A program made the translations under genes and the position numbers. Of a stretch of DNA of 25,793 bases, positions 20,892-25,793 are shown piece by piece (within the stretch, counting starts at the first letter, position 1; every line of letters begins with the position of its first letter). The notes below the pieces were generated by a model. It did no database searches, had not been told where the DNA came from, and worked only from the letters and a program-made list of their open reading frames with translations. Source of the stretch: Ophiostoma sp. CBS 140.51 (Eukaryota > Ascomycota > Sordariomycetes > Ophiostomatales > Ophiostomataceae); the NCBI GenBank assembly GCA_029298735.1, contig JANSLP010000410.1, positions 1 through 25,793 of the forward strand. Direction: 5' to 3'.

Positions 20892-21359
20892 CGCATTGTT
20901 GTTGGCGTTCGCACTTGCAGCGGCGGCAGAGCTTGCGGCGGCGTCCGCAGCAGCGGTAGCAGTGCCCTTGGCGGCAGCGGCGGTGGCCGTGTTCGCGTTG
21001 GCGTTGCCGGCATTCGCCTTGGCACCGTTGTTGGCACCGTTGTTTGCGTTGGCGTTGGCATTGCCGCCGTTGTTGTTGTTCTGACCCTGCTTCGCGGCGT
21101 TGGCATTGGCACCGTTGTTGGCGTCGTTGTTTGCGTTGGCATTGGCACCGTTGTTGGCACCGTTGTTTGCGTTGGCATTGGCGTTTCCACCGTTGTTACC
21201 ACCGTTGTTGGCGTTGGCGTTGCCTCCGTTGTTACCACCGTTGTTGTTGTTCTGACCCTGCTTGGCAACAGCGTTGTTACCGCCGTTGTTGTTGTCGTTC
21301 TGGGCCGCAAGGGCCAGAGTGAGCAGCGTTGCCGCATAGACTAGCTTCGCAGAAACCAT
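19860..21359 (-). CDS. secreted Asn/Ala/Gly-rich repetitive protein with a conserved four-cysteine domain
   Basis: Two exons, 21359-20633 and 20554-19860, are separated by a 78 bp phase-1 intron (donor GTACGT, branch TGCTAAC, acceptor AACAG). The product is about 473 residues. The N-terminus (MVSAKLVYAATLLTLALAAQ) is a clear signal peptide. Residues about 20-125 are degenerate NNGG/NANA repeats with QGQNNNN units, followed by an Ala-rich stretch and 11 consecutive Asn. Residues about 205-420 form a non-repetitive domain with four cysteines (NFCAG, GSCNGI, FRLCTL, DDCTKF), suggesting two disulfides, and motifs such as QIPAKNQMISTVITFPQNGQ, QVNNLVAGAF and GLVVGHTHVTVQDIG. A 13-Asn run precedes a basic tail, KKAQRLARFARRTFVA. 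There is no GPI signal. The domain looks like a widespread fungal extracellular family. From memory, unchecked, some members carry the misleading label ribosomal protein S17. Function is unknown; a cell-wall or matrix role is a guess. Confidence 0.85.
19917..19955 (-). repeat. pure (AAC)13 trinucleotide repeat encoding poly-Asn
   Basis: Thirteen uninterrupted GTT units on the plus strand read as AAC codons of the Asn-rich gene, just before its basic C-terminal tail. Perfect trinucleotide runs of this kind are prone to slippage, so length variation between strains is likely. Confidence 0.9.
20856..20888 (-). repeat. pure (AAC)11 trinucleotide repeat encoding poly-Asn
   Basis: Eleven uninterrupted GTT units on the plus strand encode Asn in the first exon. 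Interrupted AAC/GCG units flank the run. It probably arose by the same slippage process as the C-terminal tract. Confidence 0.9.
20985..21302 (-). repeat. degenerate in-frame tandem repeats (Asn/Ala/Gly modules)
   Basis: This coding segment is built from short units that read NNGGNA, NANANNGANNGA and AKQGQNNNNGG. QGQNNNNGG occurs twice almost identically, about 55 residues apart, which points to a higher-order duplication of about 150 bp as well as short-unit slippage. Confidence 0.7.
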
Positions 21360-21554
21360 TTTGTCTGATGTGGTGGGTTTTCGTTGGAAAAAAAAGAAGT
21401 GAAAAAGTGAAAAGGTTTAAAAAAGGAGCGGCAACCTGTCCTGTCCCAAAAAAAAAGAATTAAACTGTCCTCGTAAAAAAGAATGTAAGTGAAATCAGAT
21501 CCACGGTCAACGTGATCTTCTCTTGACTGGCAAGGCTGAACAAGAAGCAGATAA

Positions 21555-21641
21555 AGAGAGGACAGAGACAAGAAGAGAAGGAAAAGAAAGGAAAAAGAGA
21601 GTCAGCAAAAGACTGCACTCTGGGGATGGAAAGGCTTATAT
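21555..21641 (-). promoter_or_regulatory. TATA box and CT-rich block of the Asn-rich gene
   Basis: On the minus strand TGATATAAG ends at 21635, about 276 bp upstream of the ATG. About 35 bp downstream of it lies a nearly unbroken pyrimidine tract (21555-21603). TATA followed by a CT block is the usual layout of strongly expressed fungal genes, with initiation at or just after the CT block. This implies a leader of about 190-240 nt. Confidence 0.45.
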
Positions 21642-22897
21642 CAAAAGGGGATGAAGAAAAAGAAAGAAACGAGAGTAGGCTTGGCTCGACAAAAGGTGGC
21701 CACGGCGGACTACTTATCTCTCTTGGCAAAACGGCACCAGAGGCTTGATAGACGTGGAGATCTCCAACAAGACAGTCACAGAGCCTGCTCTGTCTGTCCA
21801 GTGCCATTCTTTGTGTTTCTCTGCAACCTGAACTTTGCAGGGGAAAATGTGTTTGGGAGGGGGTGGAAACTGAGGAACTCGGGACAGGGGCAGAAGCAGC
21901 GTGAGGCAAAAGGGCAAAAGCGTGGGTGACGGGTGACAGAGGGCAAAAAGGTTGACGGCGAGCCCAGGGCATAGGAAATGCAGATCCCGCTGCCGCATTG
22001 GGGGGTTGAAACCGCATGTGAGGAAGTGCCTGTCGCAGGGCCAAGACAGGACGGAAGGGGTCTTTTTTTTCTTCTTTTCTTCTTGTCATTGCCCTCTCCT
22101 CTGGTCTTCCTGTCTTCTACCCTGTCAAGAATAGACGCACAGGCTCTGCGGCGAAAAGCCAAATGTAAGGTTAAGTGACTGGGTCAGCCTGTGTGCCAAC
22201 CATTTCGAGTGCAGGAACAGAACAAAATAGAGTGGCAACAGAGAGCCCCGTAAAAGAGACGGCAGCTTTCATCCTGTCCAGATGCAGCTGGATAGAGATG
22301 GGAGGTCGAGCAGCCGAAGAGCCCCTTCATCCCTTCCAACTTGTCACCTGCCTCATGTCGTCTCGAGCACACGGCGCCGTCCACGCGTCCTGCCACTGCG
22401 CAACCTCGGATGGTTGGTTCAGATGAGAGACCAGTCGACGTTGTTGCAGCATGCAATCGCGCAACTGCTCAAGCAACCCAAACAGCCCTTTTCTGCTAAT
22501 GTTTGCTTCCTCTCGTACATAGTAAGGCTGGCTTTGTACTTTTCGATTATGGTTCGTCGTGGGAATAAAACGAACGCATGGTTCTCGTGCAGTCAAACGT
22601 CCTAGTAGGGAAGTGAACCTCTTGGCTACTGGGCTGGCCGTTGAAAGGGTTGCGTATATTCGCGCCCAAAACCAGGCAGAAGTGACTGAAAAAGGGATCG
22701 TTGAAGAGTCCCCGTTGTTTTCGCCAAATACACCGTTGGTTTTGTTTGTTTAAGAGGCCCTAGAGGCTCTGCATTAGCGCATTTAGGTGCCGTCTTGGCA
22801 AGGAAAGCGCGATCGAGAACACTAACAAAATAACATGCCTCCTACACAGATTCAGAGGGAAGGCACGGACCCAGAGGGGGAAGTCGCATTTGCCTGG

Positions 22898-22911
22898 AGC
22901 CCCTAGGGGCT
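22898..22911. repeat. perfect 14 bp palindrome AGCCCCTAGGGGCT
   Basis: A perfect self-complementary 14-mer. A near copy (AGGCCCTAGAGGCT, 12 of 14 identical) lies about 140 bp to the left, at about 22755-22768. There is no known factor I can name. Confidence 0.5.
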
Positions 22912-22946
22912 GGCAGTTTGTGGAGGGAAGGAGGTACTTAAAATGA

Positions 22947-22993
22947 GGGTACTTTGATGCACCCGCTTTGATCGCGGAAGAAACAAAGTACCC
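22947..22993. repeat. 10 bp inverted repeat GGGTACTTTG / CAAAGTACCC
   Basis: Perfect arms lie at 22947-22956 and 22984-22993, with a 27 nt loop. A further partial copy, GGTACTT, lies just to the left at 22933-22939. The stem is short, so it may be a regulatory dyad or chance. Confidence 0.4.
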
Positions 22994-25583
22994 ATGCGAG
23001 CCCTGCCAACGACCGGCCAATGAAAAGGGCATCGACAGCCTCACGAAACAGATTCTGTTAGAGACCTGCAACGAGAGCGATGCCGACCCAAACCAACCAT
23101 AAAAGCCAGACAGGAGGTGAGAGACCAGTTGTGACGGGGTGCCGTTAACGCTAGGTTTTCGGAAAAGAATACAGGGCCAGAGACAGAGCAGAGACAGGAC
23201 CACACCGCATCCACATCACATCGTCACGGGGCTCGGCACGACGGCACTCTATCTCAGATGCGCGCTCGCCTTGGCAGATTCGCGTAAAATACGACGTTCA
23301 GAGCAATCGTTGAAATCTTGCGTGAACACGATGGACGCTTGGCGAGCGGGTGTCTTTCTCCTGGATCACCAGCAAATATATGAGGGCGGTTCATAGTTGG
23401 CTGACGCTGAATGTTCGAAAGTCGAAGCTGGGACTTGAGTATGTCAGTACGGCGCCTATCGCCCATCCACCTTCTTCTTAGGCGTCTGGCGACATAGCTG
23501 ACCGATGGAAATTGACACTCGGAAGCATCTTCTCCACGATACTAGCTTTGATGCTCCCTTGGCCGACCCCTTGTTGATGGAAAAAGAAGCTTGTTTCGCC
23601 GACTCCCGGCCACCTTTTGCGCAATACGGAGGACCGCTTTTAATGAAGAGACCAACAGGACCCGCAGATATAGACGTTAAAGGAAAGAAAACGGATGGAA
23701 CAGTCTCTAACAGAGGCTTTGGATGCCTGTCATGAAGAAAAGGAACTGGCTGCCAGTCAGGGTTAGACCAAGGAAAGGGAAGCAATTTGGGTGGTCCTCC
23801 CCTGGCGTCAATCCCCTTGGCGAAACTTTCAAGAAACAAAGTCAACAAAGGGGCCTGTCATTTCCGGTTCGTGACTGTCATTGTGTCCATCTTGACGCAC
23901 GTCGTAGTTCGGTGGGCTCTTGTCGATGTGCTTTGACATACTACGACAGCACGTTGATCTCATCTTCCGGTGACATCAATGTGTCGAACACTTACTGTCA
24001 TTTTGTCTAAATTTTATGTTTTTGTTGACACGAACAATTGAGACGAGAGAACGCTGGTAGAATGGGGTACGCCGTGTCTTGTACAACATAATTCGTCTAA
24101 CAACGCTCCCTGAGGCTGTGTGGTAGTCCTGATTACACATTCTTTTTGGTGCTTCTCTTTCTCACAATGATTTTGTGCCAACACGAGCTGTTTGGCCTCA
24201 TCTTTGATGCGTTCATTCTGCCTCTCGGGTAGTTTGTGTACATGAATGTACAGCACTGAAAATCACGAGAATAGCCGGTATCTCGACGCCCGACAATCCC
24301 CAGTCCTGGTAACGCGGCCGACGAATTGGATTGTCGATATTTCATCGGCGCATTTACATGTTTTCTTGTTCCCTTTTGGCGTTCCTGATTTTCAAACTGG
24401 GCCTCCGATCATCGTGTGGTCTTCAGAATGTCATTTTATTCCACAAACTATGCTCTTCTTCTCTTTTAGCAATTTTACCGGCGGTCTCACTGCCACATAT
24501 TCAAGCTGTGCCTAAAATTAATGTGTGCGTGTTGGGACGAAAAGACTCCGTCAAGGCCATTTCTTCATCCCGAACATCGACATTTTCGAGCCTGCTTGGA
24601 ATATACCAAGACATAACTTCTCAGAACCTGGCATCGGCTGTGCCTATTCCGTCCGATGGTTACCTGAAGTTCGAGTATATTCAATGTTGCTTGAGTTCAT
24701 GAATACTGTAGACTAGGGCATGTCGGCCAGTACGGAACACTGTTGTCATCGATGGCCAGGCCCAAGATCCTGGGAGAAGCTCGATCAAGACAATTATGTC
24801 ACCGTCCGAATATTCTTTGTTATTGCTAATTTAGAATTATGGCTTTCGGCAACCCTCTCTTCCCTTTCCAAGGGGACTTTGCTGGGTCTGTGGGGGTAAG
24901 GAATGTATCGCGGATGAGAAATTGAGAGGCGCGATTCGTCCGTCCGTCATTGACAGAAAGATATGTCAAGCTTCTATCCGACGCAACCTTAAAGCTTCGA
25001 AGGGGAAGCAGAGTTTGGAACGTCCGCAATTCCGGTGAAAGTGGCCTGATTTTTTTCTTCCTTTCTCCTTCTAATATCCCTTCTTTGGCCTCCCGTCTCT
25101 TGGGTACGGTGTAGATGATGGGCGGTGTTTCGCAACAAAGCGTGCGGAGGCCCTCGCTCGTCCATCGTTTTGGCTGAGAAGTCAACACGGTGACACATCT
25201 GCAATTGTGACAGGAAAACACACTTGAACGTCGTTCGTATTCATAGTTTACATGCCCCTGGTCCCTGTCACTCAAATATGTATGCATACATCGTATATAC
25301 GGAGGATATGCTGGCACTGGTGGGCCTTTTTAAGGAAACAAGTCATCAGCGGAGATGCTTCTTTTCTCTAACAGCCAGAGCGCAAATCCCACCATTGCAT
25401 CAAAGGCAACGGTGTATCGGCCTGTCCTATTACAACGTATATTATTCAGTTCCTTGTAGTTGATGGTGTCAAAATATGTGGACAAGGCGGCTCAAAGAGA
25501 AGGCAACCAATGAATCTCAGAATCGCTAATAAAAGAAGAACTCCGCGCAACGAACACAGAGAGAAAACAGTGGCTCACGGTAG

Positions 25584-25710
25584 GGACTGGCCGGATATTT
25601 TGGTGCATTTTGGCACTCAAACTACGCCGAAACGTCGATCAAAACGGCTGCGTTCGAGGCCCCTGTCGAGTTCAACCACAAATACGACCTTGACTACATG
25701 GTCCACAGGG
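25584..25710 (+). CDS. candidate partial coding exon at the right edge (unidentified)
   Basis: After an in-frame TAG ending at 25583, the frame stays open and reads GLAGYFGAFWHSNYAETSI and onward to NHKYDLDYMVHRG. From the TGG at 25611, about 70 percent of third positions are G or C, and the residue mix is that of a globular protein. A GT donor at 25711 and a TTCTTTTAG acceptor ending at 25779 would remove 69 bp and continue in frame as VKWVQ at the window end. The upstream AG at 25582-25583 could be an acceptor, so an earlier exon would be needed, and I could not find it. I do not recognise the family. A chance open frame, a decayed gene, or a minus-strand gene (GTACGT donor at 25768, CACTAAC branch) remain possible. 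Confidence 0.25.
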
Positions 25711-25793
25711 GTAATAAATGTTAGTGCGAGTACACAGAACAGGGAGCAAACCGTCCCCCCTGCACGTACCTTCTTTTAGTGAAATGGGTGCAA

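Larger units (their letters stand above)
21642..25583. other. gene-poor intergenic region
   Basis: About 3.9 kb contains no frame I can defend as a gene. Longer frames (21460-22089 minus, 22760-23203 minus, 23456-23848 minus, 24826-25317 minus) have biased or unremarkable composition and no recognisable motif. The 76-codon plus frame at 23505-23735 is the most protein-like, but it has no recognisable family. The region carries several palindromes and a repeated CCTGTC hexamer, reported separately. I see no transposon ends, tRNA or 5S rRNA. Confidence 0.45.

Noticed and set aside
19917..21302. Repeats resembling a CRISPR array or minisatellite
   Set aside because: The repeats are in-frame trinucleotide and codon-level repeats inside an intact spliced gene, with no unique spacers.
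20592..21344. 250-codon plus-strand Val/Gly-rich frame, and a 220-codon minus-strand Thr/Pro-rich frame, over the Asn-rich gene
   Set aside because: Both are frame shadows of the AAC/GCC repeat. The signal peptide, splice sites and four-cysteine domain all belong to the Asn-rich frame.
21460..22089. 209-codon minus-strand frame upstream of the Asn-rich gene
   Set aside because: It spans the TATA box and CT block. The Phe/Ser runs come from pyrimidine tracts, not coding sequence.
23456..23848. Overlapping 130-codon minus and 76-codon plus frames
   Set aside because: Moderately protein-like, but with no motif, no good start context and no splice partners. Kept out of the gene list for lack of support.
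23852..24008. Partial direct repeat CTGTCATT...TGTC at about 23873 and 23994
   Set aside because: Only about 14 bases match, with one difference, and flanks diverge. There are no terminal repeats or coding content to suggest a mobile element.
24826..25317. 163-codon minus-strand frame
   Set aside because: No recognisable domain, mixed composition, and the N-terminal part is derived from a palindrome-rich stretch.

Overview
The window looks like a stretch of euchromatic nuclear DNA from a filamentous ascomycete, most likely a Sordariomycete. The genes are separated by 0.5-1.6 kb, with one longer gap at the right end. They carry one to three introns of 60-92 bp with GTRNGT-type donors, CTAAC/CTAAT branch sites and YAG acceptors, and coding third positions favour C/G. 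The families (Atg9, Cog6, Msn5, a MIT-AAA ATPase, mitochondrial uS17m) are universal or fungal housekeeping genes. I could not fix the order or genus from sequence alone.

Layout, left to right. 1-1159 is AT-rich 3' flank. 1160-5319 (minus) is a four-exon karyopherin of the exportin-5/Msn5 family. 5320-6929 is its upstream region plus the ATG9 3' flank. 6930-10013 (minus) is ATG9, two exons. 10014-10915 is a shared divergent promoter. 10916-13220 (plus) is COG6, two exons. 14308-17208 (plus) is a three-exon MIT-AAA ATPase of the Sap1/spastin/Vps4 type. It converges on 17756-18375 (minus), a mitochondrial ribosomal protein S17 gene. 19860-21359 (minus) encodes a secreted protein extremely rich in Asn/Ala/Gly, with pure AAC runs. 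From 21360 to the right edge I find no convincing complete gene, only the promoter of the Asn-rich gene, scattered palindromes, an over-represented hexamer, and a short coding-like stretch at the very end that may be the start of another gene.

Function. Three neighbours, ATG9, COG6 and the MIT-AAA ATPase, all belong to membrane-traffic families, and ATG9 and COG6 are head-to-head. COG is known from yeast to be needed for Atg9-dependent autophagosome formation, so the divergent pair is the most biologically suggestive arrangement here. I found no mobile element, tRNA, 5S rRNA, CRISPR or secondary-metabolite cluster. I do not see a clearly novel multi-gene system. The best leads are the Asn-rich secreted protein with its basic tail, the inverted repeat centred near a double CCAAT box upstream of MRPS17, and the ATG9/COG6 bidirectional region.
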